The notes: generated by a model not told the origin, from the letters alone. A stretch of 64,000 nucleotides of DNA from UBA12191 sp009937185 (GCA_938075155.1 CALJGL010000001.1:1-64000), one strand, 5' to 3'. Shown: positions 7,451 through 16,064, counted from the first letter of the stretch. Program-made: numbers and translations.

Positions 7451-8785
7451 CTAGACTCCTGCCCCGGACTTTTTCTTTGAGGAGACAAATCCTTCGTACT
7501 GACGTGCCAACAACTGGGCTTCGATCTTGTCGACCAAATCCAGTGCAACACCGACCACGATCAAGAGACCTGTACCACCCAACATTCCACTCACGAAAAA
7601 GTTCACGTTGAGCGTGTTCGTCACGATCTGCGGGATCAAGGCGATCACTGCTAAGAATACGGCACCTGCAAGAGTGATCCGTGAGAACACTTGCTGAAGG
7701 TATTCGGCGGTACGACGCCCCGGACGAATTCCCGGAATAAAGGAGCCGTACTCCTTCATGTTTTCCGACATCTCGACAGGGTTGTAGTAAAGCGAGGTCC
7801 AGAAGTAAGTGAAGAATCCGATCATGAGAACATAGATCATCATGTACCAGAAAGTTCCAGGGGCCAAAAGATCGGCAACGCCTTGAGTTCCTGCAAACAT
7901 GGAGAGAATCACTCCCGGAATGATCAGCAGTGACTGAGCAAAGATGATGGGAAGAACACCGGCACTATTCACCCTGATGGGCATGTAATGACGCTGGCTA
8001 CCAGCACCACGAACAGTTCGCGCATTCTGAATCGGAATACGGCGTTGTCCTTTTGTTATGAAAACCACACCAGCGGTTACCACGAAGAACAAGACGAGCA
8101 ATGACAATAACTTGAGAATGAAGAAGGGTTTACCATCTACATCTAGAGAGATCCATTGCTGCTGGAAATCCCCAAGACTTGCAGGTATCACAGCGACGAT
8201 TCCCGCCATGATGATCAGGGAGATACCGTTTCCAATACCATTTTCAGTGATCTTCTCACCGAGCCACATCAAGAAGAGTGTTCCTGCGGTCAAGACAAGA
8301 ACCTGCAATAGGCCCATGCCAAACCCACCGGAAGAGAGAGCAACTCCTCCCCCGCTGTTTGCACTCGAAACCCAGAACACCACGAACAGTGCCTGAATGA
8401 GACAAAGGCCTACCGCTGCATATCTTGTCCAGCGAGCAATGACCTTTCGACCCGACTCTCCCTCTTTTTGGAGTTCCTCAAGTTTGGGGAACACCTTGGT
8501 CATCAGAGAGAAGATGATCGATGCACTGATGTACGGCATGATTCCCAGAGAGAAAATTGTCGCTTGCGACAAAGCTCCTCCTGTCAGGAGACTGGTCATA
8601 CTGATAAAGCTCAGTAGGCCTCCCGATTCATTCTGGGTTTCCGTCATAGAACGAATCAGTCCGACATCGACACCTGGAAGGTAGATGAAGAAACCAATTC
8701 TGTAGATCGCCAAAGCGAGGAGCGTAAATACGATCCTCGATCTGAGATCAGCGATTGCAAGAATGTTACCGATGGCTCTGAACAT
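7451..8785 (-). CDS. secY: Protein translocase subunit SecY
   Basis: SecY is the membrane channel of the general secretion pathway. About ten hydrophobic helices are visible across 444 aa, with LGIMPYISASII and the cytosolic loop RRIPIQNARTVRGAGSQRHY. The N-terminus is MFRAIGNILAIADLRSRI. ATG 8785 follows AGGGGAG; the 12-codon upstream extension overlaps rplO in another frame and is not the start. Its partner SecE is encoded at 33.5 kb. The position after rplO and before adk is normal. Confidence 0.97.
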   Translation of the reverse strand: MFRAIGNILAIADLRSRIVFTLLALAIYRIGFFIYLPGVDVGLIRSMTETQNESGGLLSFISMTSLLTGGALSQATIFSLGIMPYISASIIFSLMTKVFPKLEELQKEGESGRKVIARWTRYAAVGLCLIQALFVVFWVSSANSGGGVALSSGGFGMGLLQVLVLTAGTLFLMWLGEKITENGIGNGISLIIMAGIVAVIPASLGDFQQQWISLDVDGKPFFILKLLSLLVLFFVVTAGVVFITKGQRRIPIQNARTVRGAGSQRHYMPIRVNSAGVLPIIFAQSLLIIPGVILSMFAGTQGVADLLAPGTFWYMMIYVLMIGFFTYFWTSLYYNPVEMSENMKEYGSFIPGIRPGRRTAEYLQQVFSRITLAGAVFLAVIALIPQIVTNTLNVNFFVSGMLGGTGLLIVVGVALDLVDKIEAQLLARQYEGFVSSKKKSGAGV

Positions 8786-8793
8786 GAACTCCC

Positions 8794-9240
8794 CTAGACA
8801 GTCTTGGCTTCCCCGCCACACTTCTCGATCTGAGCCTGTGCAGACTTACTGAATCGAGCTGCTTCTACAACCAGTTTCTTTTCCAGTGTACCTGAACCCA
8901 GAATTTTTAGCCTTGAATGCTTCTTCTTCACCATGCCATTATCGGCCAAAAGGTCAAGATTAACGACATCCACGCCTTCGGGTATCAAGTTCAAATCGCC
9001 AACATTAATGATGTCATAAGACACCCTGAAATTGACGTTGCTGAACCCTCTCTTGGGTAAACGTTGGAACAGAGGAGTTTGTCCCCCCTCAAATCCGCGT
9101 TTTCTACTGAAACCAGATCTGGAACGCTGACCGTTCATACCACGACCGGCGGTTTTACCACCTCCGGCAGCGTGACCACGACCAACGCGCTTACGGCTTT
9201 TGTATTTATCGGAACGATGATTTAGTTCGTAGAGATTCAT
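8794..9240 (-). CDS. rplO: 50S ribosomal protein L15
   Basis: uL15 binds 23S rRNA early in large-subunit assembly. The protein begins MNLYELNHRSDKYKSRKRVG and has the glycine- and arginine-rich RGHAAGGGKTAGRGMNGQRS. It then has FEGGQTPLFQRLPKRGF. The length of 148 aa is normal. Its ATG overlaps the rpsE stop by 4 bases, leaving no room for rpmD (L30), which in many bacteria lies between rpsE and rplO. Confidence 0.97.
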   Translation of the reverse strand: MNLYELNHRSDKYKSRKRVGRGHAAGGGKTAGRGMNGQRSRSGFSRKRGFEGGQTPLFQRLPKRGFSNVNFRVSYDIINVGDLNLIPEGVDVVNLDLLADNGMVKKKHSRLKILGSGTLEKKLVVEAARFSKSAQAQIEKCGGEAKTV

Positions 9241-9956
9241 GCTAGGGTCACTCCCCGCAGTTTCTCAACCTGCTCACGCGAACGCATGCGACTGAGTCCT
9301 TCAAGCGTAGCTTTTACCACGTTGAGAGGATTGTTACTTCCATATTGCTTGGTCAGGACATCTTGAACCCCGAGACACTCGAGGACCGCACGCCCGGCCG
9401 CTCCCGCGATAACTCCGGTTCCCGGAGAAGCTGGAATCAACTTGACCTTAGCAGTTCCTGAAACGCCGACCACTTCATGTGGAATCGTCGTTCCCTTCAA
9501 CTGAATGGTGACGAGATTTGCACGCGCATCCTTGAAAGCCTTTTCGAGTGCACTCTGCACTTCCTTGGCTTTTCCGAATCCGATGCCCACCTTGCCTTTT
9601 TTATCACCCAGCACAACGAGTGCACTGAAGGACATACGACGTCCACCTTTTACAGTCGCCGCAACACGGTTAATTTTGACAACTCGCTCTTCGAGACGTG
9701 GACCTTCATCCTCTTCTCGACCGCGACCTTTTCCGCGACCACCGCGTCCACCACGACCACCACGGCCGCCGCGACCACCACCGCCACCGCCGCCACCGCC
9801 GCCACCGGGTCCGCCTCCGCCTTGACGATTATTACCGCCTCGGCCTCCTCGGCCAGAAGCGCCGTCGCTGGAGGGGGCTGATGTAGCCCCTGCCGCAGGA
9901 GCAGCAGCTGCAGTTTTTGGCTTCGCTTCTTCTGCGGGCTTGTTTTCTTCAGCCAT
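9237..9956 (-). CDS. rpsE: 30S ribosomal protein S5 with Gly/Arg-rich N-terminal extension
   Basis: uS5 lies at the mRNA entry channel and takes part in decoding fidelity and helicase activity. Residues from about 86 onward are ordinary S5: EERVVKINRVAATVKGGRRM, FGKAKEVQSALEKA and an Ala/Gly-rich C-terminal domain. Residues 1-85 are extra: an Ala/Pro/Glu-rich start, about eleven consecutive glycines near 51-60, then repeated RGG boxes at 61-73. The whole is 239 aa against the usual 160-170. The extension is in frame, begins at an ATG two bases after the rplR stop side, and the repeats are GGC/CGT-type codons. Confidence 0.96.
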   Translation of the reverse strand: MAEENKPAEEAKPKTAAAAPAAGATSAPSSDGASGRGGRGGNNRQGGGGPGGGGGGGGGGGRGGRGGRGGRGGRGKGRGREEDEGPRLEERVVKINRVAATVKGGRRMSFSALVVLGDKKGKVGIGFGKAKEVQSALEKAFKDARANLVTIQLKGTTIPHEVVGVSGTAKVKLIPASPGTGVIAGAAGRAVLECLGVQDVLTKQYGSNNPLNVVKATLEGLSRMRSREQVEKLRGVTLA

Positions 9957-9958
9957 GG

Positions 9959-10324
9959 TTAAACCTTGATGCCTTCCTTGCGAATCGCTTCGGCAAGTGC
10001 CTCGATCCGCCCGTGATACTTGTAGCCGTTACGATCAAAAGCGAGGGCTTCGATACCCTTTTCCTTCAATCTTTCGGCGAGAAGTGTTCCTACTGCTTCG
10101 GCTCCCTTGATGTTGCCAGAAGAACCAGCTGAGCTGATTTCCGACGCCTGGGAGGAAGCGCTGGCGAGTGTGACTCCTGTAAAGTCGTCGATCGCTTGGC
10201 AGTAGATGTGCTTTGCACTTCGGAAAACTGTCAGCCTTGGACGGCTCGCAGTTCCGGAAACTTTCTTTCTGATATGCCGTCTCCTGCGGAGGCGACGAAC
10301 TGTCTTTTTCTTGATGGCTTTCAT
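9959..10324 (-). CDS. rplR: 50S ribosomal protein L18
   Basis: uL18 carries 5S rRNA into the central protuberance with L5. The basic N-terminus (KKKTVRRLRRRRHIRKKVSG) is followed by RPRLTVFRSAKHIYCQAIDD and the C-terminal FDRNGYKYHGRIEALAEAIR. The length of 121 aa is typical. It sits 14 bases after rplF and 2 bases before rpsE. Confidence 0.97.
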   Translation of the reverse strand: MKAIKKKTVRRLRRRRHIRKKVSGTASRPRLTVFRSAKHIYCQAIDDFTGVTLASASSQASEISSAGSSGNIKGAEAVGTLLAERLKEKGIEALAFDRNGYKYHGRIEALAEAIRKEGIKV

Positions 10325-10338
10325 CGCGTCTGACCTCC

Positions 10339-10878
10339 TTAAGATCCGAAGCTTTTGGCTTGTTTACGGCGAACGACCTCGTCCTTGTAACGAATTCCCT
10401 TACCCTTGTAGGGCTCGGGCTTACGGACGGCACGAATGTTGGCAGCGAACTGCCCTACTGCCTGCTTGTCAGTGCCAGAGATAACGATCTTCGTATTCTC
10501 CGGGCACACAACTTCAACACCTTCAGGCTTGTCAAATTCAACAGGGTGGCAAAAGCCGATCGATAAGATCAGCTTGCTTCCCTGAACTTTGGCGTTGTAT
10601 CCAACACCAATGATTTCGAGTTCTTTTTTAAACCCTTCCGTCACTCCAACGATCATGTTCTGGAGAAGTTGACGAGAGGTTCCATGCATGGAGCGGGCAA
10701 TCCGCACCTCGCTCTTGCGAGAAACGGTGATGTTGTCATCCGCTACAGTAATTTCAATCTCAGGGTGCACGGGTAGCAAAAGCTCCCCCTTGGGCCCCTT
10801 CACATTGACTTCGTCGCCACTGACGGCAACAGAAACTCCTGCGGGAATACTGAGTGGACGATTTCCAAGTCTTGACAT
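10339..10878 (-). CDS. rplF: 50S ribosomal protein L6
   Basis: uL6 sits by the sarcin-ricin loop and L7/L12 stalk base. The protein starts MSRLGNRPLSIPAGVSV and has VKGPKGELLLPVHPEIEI. It also has RQLLQNMIVGVTEGFKKELE and the C-terminal PEPYKGKGIRYKDEVVRRK. The two L6 half-domains are both present in 179 aa. It follows rpsH by 10 bases. Confidence 0.98.
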   Translation of the reverse strand: MSRLGNRPLSIPAGVSVAVSGDEVNVKGPKGELLLPVHPEIEITVADDNITVSRKSEVRIARSMHGTSRQLLQNMIVGVTEGFKKELEIIGVGYNAKVQGSKLILSIGFCHPVEFDKPEGVEVVCPENTKIVISGTDKQAVGQFAANIRAVRKPEPYKGKGIRYKDEVVRRKQAKSFGS

Positions 10879-10888
10879 ATCGCCCCCC

Positions 10889-11287
10889 CTAGTAGACCTG
10901 ACAAATCAGCTCGCCACCGACATTTTGCTGGCGAGCTTCATTATCACTGAGGATTCCGTGAGAAGTCGAGATCACCATGATCCCCTGACCGTCACGAATA
11001 ACTGGAAGATCTGCGACAGAACTGTAGACGCGGCACCCTGGGCTGGAAACTCGGTCGATACGACGGATGACCATCTCACCTTCCGGTCCATACTTCAAAT
11101 CGATGATCAGATTCTTTGTTGGAATCTCACCCTCGACTCTGAAATCAGCGATGAATCCCTCACGCTTGAGCGTGCTCAGGATCTGCTCTTTGATTCGGGA
11201 ATAAGGTGCGCTGACAGATTTGCGTCCCAGCACATTAACGTTGCGAATTCGGGTCAACAGATCCGCAACAGGATCGGTCATACTCAC
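10889..11287 (-). CDS. rpsH: 30S ribosomal protein S8, GTG start
   Basis: uS8 binds the central domain of 16S rRNA; in E. coli it is also the repressor of the spc operon. The sequence has MTDPVADLLTRIRNV near the start and ends with STSHGILSDNEARQQNVGGE. GTG 11287 is taken as the start because AAGGAG lies 7 bases before it; ATG 11281 would leave 13 bases. The length is 132 aa. It lies 67 bases after rpsN. Confidence 0.97.
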   Translation of the reverse strand: MSMTDPVADLLTRIRNVNVLGRKSVSAPYSRIKEQILSTLKREGFIADFRVEGEIPTKNLIIDLKYGPEGEMVIRRIDRVSSPGCRVYSSVADLPVIRDGQGIMVISTSHGILSDNEARQQNVGGELICQVY

Positions 11288-11354
11288 TCTAGGTCTCCTT
11301 CGCTCCTGACGCGACGAGCGCGCTGGTCAGCCATGGATTAAAAAAATGTACGAA

Positions 11355-11540
11355 CTACCAACTGGCTTTGCGAACGCCAGGAATCTCACCTCGAGAGGCT
11401 AGGTTCCTGAAACAAATTCGGCATATTCCAAACTTACGGTAGTAAGCACGGGGTCGTCCGCAAAGACGACAACGGGTGTAAGCCCTCGTTGAAAACTTAG
11501 GCTCAAGTCTTTGCTTATTTATCAGGGCTTTTCTTGCCAA
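11355..11540 (-). CDS. rpsN: 30S ribosomal protein S14, zinc form
   Basis: uS14 is part of the 30S head and enters assembly late. This 61-aa copy is the short zinc-binding type, with CRLC (C24, C27) and CRIC (C40, C43). The start is MARKALINKQRLEPKFSTR and the end GEIPGVRKASW. It lies 10 bases after rplE. Confidence 0.98.
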   Translation of the reverse strand: MARKALINKQRLEPKFSTRAYTRCRLCGRPRAYYRKFGICRICFRNLASRGEIPGVRKASW

Positions 11541-11550
11541 AGCCGCATCC

Positions 11551-12093
11551 TTACTTCTTCTTGAACGGAAAGCCTAACTCCGAAAGGAGGAAGTGAGACT
11601 TCTCGTCATCTGAGTTGCTAAACGTAATACAAATATTCATTCCCTGCAGAAACTCGACATCGTCGGGGCGCAGTTCAGGAAACACCAACTGATCTGTAAG
11701 ACCCATCGAGTAATTTCCACGACCATCAAAAGCGGTCGTTGAAACTCCACGGAAGTCACGAACCCTCGGTAGCACGACTGCAATCAGTCGATCGAGAAAT
11801 TCGTACATATGGTCACCCCGAAGGGTCACCTTACAGCCGATCCCGTTGCCTTCACGAAGATGGAAGTTAGCGATCGACTTCTTTGCCCGAGTTGTAACGG
11901 GCTGCTGGCCCGAAATCTTTGCCAACTCAGAGACAGCTTCCGTCAATCTTTTCTTATTATCGAGTGCTTTACCCACACCACGATTAACGACGATCTTATC
12001 GATCCGGGGAGTCTGCATCACATTCGTGATTTCAAACTTCTCCCGCACCTTGGTAGAGACCGTTTCCTTGTAAAGTGTTTTCAGTCTTGACAT
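11551..12093 (-). CDS. rplE: 50S ribosomal protein L5
   Basis: uL5 binds 5S rRNA and the P-site tRNA elbow in the central protuberance. Recognisable segments are IDKIVVNRGVGKALDNKK, SGQQPVTTRAKKSIANFHLR and GNYSMGLTDQLVFPELR. The length of 180 aa is standard. It follows rplX by 19 bases. Confidence 0.98.
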   Translation of the reverse strand: MSRLKTLYKETVSTKVREKFEITNVMQTPRIDKIVVNRGVGKALDNKKRLTEAVSELAKISGQQPVTTRAKKSIANFHLREGNGIGCKVTLRGDHMYEFLDRLIAVVLPRVRDFRGVSTTAFDGRGNYSMGLTDQLVFPELRPDDVEFLQGMNICITFSNSDDEKSHFLLSELGFPFKKK

Positions 12094-12112
12094 CTATTTT
12101 CTCGTTTCCGGA

Positions 12113-12424
12113 TCAGACCGGTTCGCCGCTGCGGGTGGAAACCCGCACCTTTTTGCCATTGCCATCCACTTCCATACGGACGCGGGTCGGCTTTCCACTT
12201 TTGGGATCAACCAACATTACATTGCTGATATCGAGCCCAGCTTCCAACTGAATGCGTCCCCCTTGGGGATGCTTCTGGCTTTTGCGAAGGTGCTTATAAA
12301 CCATATTTACGCCCTGAACGGTGACCCGTCCTGACTCTTGATTTATTCGCAGCACCTTACCGCGTTTACCTTTTTCGGCACCGCTGACAACTTCTACGGT
12401 GTCTCCGCTTTTAAGCCGCGCCAT
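12113..12424 (-). CDS. rplX: 50S ribosomal protein L24
   Basis: uL24 starts large-subunit assembly and lies near the exit tunnel. It has the KOW motif (LKSGDTVEVVSGAEKGKRGK) and VTVQGVNMVYKHLRKSQKHP. The length is 103 aa. It lies between rplN and rplE with gaps of about 20 bases. Confidence 0.98.
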   Translation of the reverse strand: MARLKSGDTVEVVSGAEKGKRGKVLRINQESGRVTVQGVNMVYKHLRKSQKHPQGGRIQLEAGLDISNVMLVDPKSGKPTRVRMEVDGNGKKVRVSTRSGEPV

Positions 12425-12444
12425 GGACTTGCCTCTCTCTCGCC

Positions 12445-12813
12445 TTAGACCACTTCGGGTGCAAGGCTGATGATTTTCATGTAGTTCTTTTGGCGAAGTT
12501 CCCTGGCAACAGCTCCGAAAATACGGGTGCCCTTGGGATTGCCATCCTTATCGACCACGACGAGTGCGTTGCGGTCAAACCTCACATAAGATCCGTCCTT
12601 ACGACGAATAGTCTTCTTTGTACGAACGATCACGCCACGAATCACTGATCCGGGCTTAATCTCGCTAGAAGGAAGAGCCTTTTTGACGGAACAAACAATG
12701 ACGTCACCGACATGCGCAAACTGGCGCTTGGATCCACCAAGTACCTTGATGCACATCACTTTTTTGACACCACTGTTGTCTGCCACGTCGAGCTGAGTTT
12801 GCATTTGAATCAT
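12445..12813 (-). CDS. rplN: 50S ribosomal protein L14
   Basis: uL14 lies at the subunit interface near bridge B8. It starts MIQMQTQLDVADNSGVKK and has VIRGVIVRTKKTIRRKDGSY and GTRIFGAVARELR. The length of 122 aa is the family norm. Its start overlaps the rpsQ stop by 4 bases, indicating translational coupling. Confidence 0.98.
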   Translation of the reverse strand: MIQMQTQLDVADNSGVKKVMCIKVLGGSKRQFAHVGDVIVCSVKKALPSSEIKPGSVIRGVIVRTKKTIRRKDGSYVRFDRNALVVVDKDGNPKGTRIFGAVARELRQKNYMKIISLAPEVV

Positions 12814-13151
12814 GCTTGGGCCTCCTCGATCTCACGAGCAGTCTCCTGTGGGCTGATCGCATTATCACGGGGAGCCATACGAACGATTCGCTTCAAATTC
12901 CAGCGCTTCAGCTTGGACAGAGGGCGAATCTGCTCAATCTCGACAAGATCACCGACTACTGCTTCTTGACCTTCGTCATGGGCGTAGAACTTGGTGTGCT
13001 TGCGAATGAACTTTCGGTACTTCCTGTGCTGGACCAAACGCTCGACTTTGATGACGATCGTTTTTTCCATAGCACTGCTCACCACGAGACCGATAGTGGT
13101 CCGTGCTGGCTTCTTGGTTGTTCCGGATTCATTTGTTTCGTTACTCATCAT
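12810..13151 (-). CDS. rpsQ: 30S ribosomal protein S17
   Basis: uS17 binds the 5' domain of 16S rRNA. The core reads TTIGLVVSSAMEKTIVIKVE, then FIRKHTKFYAHDE and GDLVEIEQIRPLSKLKRWNL. Ser/Thr/Asn-rich N-terminal and Glu/Ala-rich C-terminal arms extend it to 113 aa against about 85 usually. Two ATGs (13151 and 13148) overlap the rpmC stop and either could be used; AGGAG lies just before them inside rpmC. Confidence 0.96.
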   Translation of the reverse strand: MMSNETNESGTTKKPARTTIGLVVSSAMEKTIVIKVERLVQHRKYRKFIRKHTKFYAHDEGQEAVVGDLVEIEQIRPLSKLKRWNLKRIVRMAPRDNAISPQETAREIEEAQA

Positions 13152-13366
13152 TTCTCCTGCTCAGTGGAGATCGCATTTTCCTGCGCTCTCTCACGAAGGA
13201 CCGTCTTCATGCGGGCGATATCGCGACGCATTTCACGGATCTCACCGGCACGCTGAACTTCTTCGTTAGCCGCACGTAAGCGGATATGAAAAAGACTCTC
13301 GTGGCGTTTCTTGATCTCCATGGCCAGGTCCTCATCAGGCAGCTGGCGAAATTCGCTGACCTTCAT
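13148..13366 (-). CDS. rpmC: 50S ribosomal protein L29
   Basis: uL29 sits at the tunnel exit and helps dock SRP and trigger factor. This helical 72-aa protein starts MKVSEFRQLPDEDLAMEIKK. It has SLFHIRLRAANEEVQRAGEI, followed by the REMRRDIARMKTVLRER helix. It overlaps the ends of both rplP and rpsQ by 4 bases. Confidence 0.97.
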   Translation of the reverse strand: MKVSEFRQLPDEDLAMEIKKRHESLFHIRLRAANEEVQRAGEIREMRRDIARMKTVLRERAQENAISTEQEK

Positions 13367-13782
13367 ACCGTTGGCCTCCTGTGAATCATTCTTGTCTGAA
13401 CGGCAAGTTTGTGAGCCACCCTATTGAAAGCCAACCGTGCGACGGCTTCAGGTGCTCCTTGAACTTCGTACAACACCTGGCCCGGACGCACGACAGCGGC
13501 CCAGAACTCAGGTTCACCCTTACCTTTACCCATTCGGGTTTCAGCAGGTTTTGAGGTGACTGGCTTATCGGGGAAGATTCGAATGTGAACCTTTCCTGAT
13601 CCAGCCAAAGCTCGGTTACAGGCAACACGTCCCGCTTCGATCTGCTTTGCAGAGACCCAACCGGCTTCCATTGCCACGATTCCATACTCACCAATGTGAA
13701 CGAAGTTTCCGCGGGTCGCACTTCCGCGTACTCGTCCCCTATGGACTTTTCTACGCTTTACGCGCTTGGGCATCATCGCCAT
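13363..13782 (-). CDS. rplP: 50S ribosomal protein L16
   Basis: uL16 organises the A-site side of the peptidyl transferase region. The protein has MPKRVKRRKVHRGR, FVHIGEYGIVAMEAGWVSA and HIRIFPDKPVTSKPAETRMG. The start ATG 13782 lies inside the end of rpsC (32-base overlap) with CGGAG 6 bases upstream; ATGs at 13776 and 13773 are alternatives. The length is 139 aa. Confidence 0.97.
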   Translation of the reverse strand: MAMMPKRVKRRKVHRGRVRGSATRGNFVHIGEYGIVAMEAGWVSAKQIEAGRVACNRALAGSGKVHIRIFPDKPVTSKPAETRMGKGKGEPEFWAAVVRPGQVLYEVQGAPEAVARLAFNRVAHKLAVQTRMIHRRPTV

Positions 13783-14443
13783 TGCGAGCTCCGCCTTTCC
13801 GCTTCTTGCCCTGCATCACTTCTCCGCGATAGACCCAAGTCTTTACGCCGATGATGCCATAGGTCGTTTTTGCTTCAGCAAAACCGTAGTCCACATCTGC
13901 ACGCATCGTAGAAAGAGGAATACTGCCTTCAGAAGTTTGCTCGGTGCGGGCAATCTCAGCCCCACCCAATCTTCCGGAGATCATGATCTTCACTCCCTTA
14001 GCACCGGACTCCATCGTCACACGAAGCGTCTGCTTCATGACTCGACGGAACGGCATTCTTCGACGTAACTGGTCGGCGATATTTTCCGCAACCAGTTGTG
14101 CATTACTGTCGGGGTTTTGTACTTCGACGATGTTCAAGTTGACGTCAAGTTCAGACCCTACGATTCTAGCGAGGTCTTCTTTCAACTGTTCAACCTTGAC
14201 ACCACGTTTACCGATGACAACACCGGGACGGGCGGCATGAAGATGCACCGTCAATTTATTTCCGCTGCGCTCGATCTCGATCTCGGGAACGCCAGCAGAG
14301 TAAAACTCATGTTTTACGAAACTTCTGATCTGCTGATCCTGCACCAGCTGATCGCCGAAATCCTTCTTGGAGGCATACCATCTGGATGACCAGTTACGGG
14401 TAATACCCAGGCGAAGGCTCGTTGGTCTGACCTTGTGACCCAT
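13751..14443 (-). CDS. rpsC: 30S ribosomal protein S3
   Basis: uS3 forms the mRNA entry with S4 and S5. It starts MGHKVRPTSLRLGITRNWSS and contains the KH domain around VVIGKRGVKVEQLKEDLARI. The C-terminal domain has MESGAKGVKIMISGRLGGAE and ends in a basic tail (QGKKRKGGARNG). The length is 230 aa. It starts 4 bases after rplV and overlaps rplP. Confidence 0.98.
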   Translation of the reverse strand: MGHKVRPTSLRLGITRNWSSRWYASKKDFGDQLVQDQQIRSFVKHEFYSAGVPEIEIERSGNKLTVHLHAARPGVVIGKRGVKVEQLKEDLARIVGSELDVNLNIVEVQNPDSNAQLVAENIADQLRRRMPFRRVMKQTLRVTMESGAKGVKIMISGRLGGAEIARTEQTSEGSIPLSTMRADVDYGFAEAKTTYGIIGVKTWVYRGEVMQGKKRKGGARNGDDAQARKA

Positions 14444-14447
14444 GCGG

Positions 14448-14819
14448 CTACTTGCCCTTCTTCACGGCGCTGCCGACCGCTTCGCGGTCAGCTAGGCTGA
14501 TGTTGATATGAGAGGTGCGCTTAAGAATGGGGTAAGCCATTCCACGGGCACGGGGACGCCAACGTTTCATCGTAGGCCCCTCGTTGACGGTTGCATTCAA
14601 GACCACCAGTTTTTCAGGATCAGCGCCGCCCTCTTGGACAGCATTCGCTAATGCCGACTTGATCACTTTTGCGATCATCGGAGCCGCACGACGATTGCTA
14701 AACTTCAGCATATCGAGTGCACTCTCTACCGGCATACTACGAACCTGATCGACCACGTAGCGAGCCTTGCGCGCCGTGATACGGGCGTATTTATGTGTCG
14801 CCCTGTATTCCATTACCAT
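14448..14819 (-). CDS. rplV: 50S ribosomal protein L22
   Basis: uL22 reaches into the nascent-chain tunnel with its hairpin loop. It reads EYRATHKYARITARKARYVV, then KVIKSALANAVQ and the loop region PTMKRWRPRARGMAYPILKR. The length is 123 aa. ATG 14819 follows a GAGG ribosome site; a second ATG two codons on is also possible. Confidence 0.97.
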   Translation of the reverse strand: MVMEYRATHKYARITARKARYVVDQVRSMPVESALDMLKFSNRRAAPMIAKVIKSALANAVQEGGADPEKLVVLNATVNEGPTMKRWRPRARGMAYPILKRTSHINISLADREAVGSAVKKGK

Positions 14820-14881
14820 CGGTCCCTCACCTCCGGGTCACGTCGCTACACTTGAGCGACACCCGTTTACTAATCTTGTTA

Positions 14882-15139
14882 TTACTTGCCGTGACTGCCT
14901 AGTTTACGGGTGATACTGAACTCGCCGAGCTTGTGCCCGACCATGTTCTCATTCACCTGTACAGGCTTAAAATCCTTGCCGTTATGAACAAGAAATGTTT
15001 GCCCGATGAATTCTGGACTGATCGTGCATGCACGGGCCCAGGTCTTAATCGGTTCGGTTGATCCAGACTCAATGTTCTTCTGGACCTTCTTCATCAACTT
15101 GAGGTCTACGTATGGACCTTTTTTCAATGATCTAGACAT
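14882..15139 (-). CDS. rpsS: 30S ribosomal protein S19
   Basis: uS19 lies in the 30S head and contacts the central protuberance. It starts MSRSLKKGPYVDLKLMKKVQ and has TWARACTISPEFIGQTFLVH and VGHKLGEFSITRKLGSHGK. The length is 85 aa. It starts 2 bases after the rplB stop. Confidence 0.98.
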   Translation of the reverse strand: MSRSLKKGPYVDLKLMKKVQKNIESGSTEPIKTWARACTISPEFIGQTFLVHNGKDFKPVQVNENMVGHKLGEFSITRKLGSHGK

Positions 15140-15141
15140 CG

Positions 15142-15972
15142 TTATTTCTTCTTCCGGTGACGGACAATACTCTTATTGCTCGCCTTGCCTCTGCGGCGGG
15201 TTTTTCCACCCTTGGAGAGTCGACCCGTTGCGGAACATGGGTGACGTCCACCTGCTGTACGACCCTCACCACCACCCATCGGGTGAGCGACTGGGTTTTT
15301 AGCAGTTCCACGAACTTTAGGACGACGGCCCAGCCAACGCTTACGGCCAGCTTTGCCCAACTTGATCAGGCTGTGGTCTTCGTTTCCGACAATTCCGATC
15401 GTCGCTCTGCATGCAGAGTTCACTTGGCGAATTTCACCCGATGGAAGAGCGAGAGTGGCAATCTTGCCTTCTCGAGCCAACAACTGGGCACTTCCTCCAG
15501 CAGAACGGACCAATTTAGCTCCACGTCCCGGGATCAGCTCAATGTTGTGAACTGCAAGTCCAACGGGGATATCACAAAGAGCCATGGCGTTGCCAGGTTT
15601 CGGATCCGCATTCGGTCCTGATGAAATCATCGTTCCCACGTGCATCTCACGCGGTGCGAGAATGTATCTCTTTTCACCATCGCGGTAATGCAAGAGTGCG
15701 ATACGAGCACTTCTGTTCGGATCGTATTCGATCGTCGCCACGCGTGCCGGAATGCCATCCTTGTTTCTCAGGAAATCGATCCGACGATAAAGACGCTTAT
15801 GGCCTCCACCGCGATGACGCGTCGTGATATGTCCCTGATTATTACGTCCACCGGTTTTATGCAGTGGCTCGCAAAGGGACTTCTCTGGACGAGTAGCTGT
15901 GATCTCCTTGAAATCAGAGACCGAAGCATTTCTACGTCCTGGAGACGTTGGTTTGTACTTACGGACGCCCAT
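15142..15972 (-). CDS. rplB: 50S ribosomal protein L2
   Basis: uL2 is needed for subunit joining and supports the peptidyl transferase centre. ATG 15972 is chosen because the homologous N-terminus begins MGVRKYKPTSPGRRNASVSD and GGGA lies upstream; the frame is open 21 codons further. It contains GGRNNQGHITTRHRGGGHKR and the conserved HPMGGGEGRT loop with its functional His. The length is 276 aa. Confidence 0.98.
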   Translation of the reverse strand: MGVRKYKPTSPGRRNASVSDFKEITATRPEKSLCEPLHKTGGRNNQGHITTRHRGGGHKRLYRRIDFLRNKDGIPARVATIEYDPNRSARIALLHYRDGEKRYILAPREMHVGTMISSGPNADPKPGNAMALCDIPVGLAVHNIELIPGRGAKLVRSAGGSAQLLAREGKIATLALPSGEIRQVNSACRATIGIVGNEDHSLIKLGKAGRKRWLGRRPKVRGTAKNPVAHPMGGGEGRTAGGRHPCSATGRLSKGGKTRRRGKASNKSIVRHRKKK

Positions 15973-16064
15973 GTCGTCCCTTCTCTTTCGCCGACCCCAT
16001 GGTCGGATTTCGTTGATTGTCGGCCAGGCTCCCATGGGTAACCGGGAACCCCACCCTATTTATT

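Noticed and set aside
9690..9881. Dense CCGCCACC repeats as a possible microsatellite
   Set aside because: They are explained by Gly/Arg codons of the S5 extension on the other strand and keep the reading frame.
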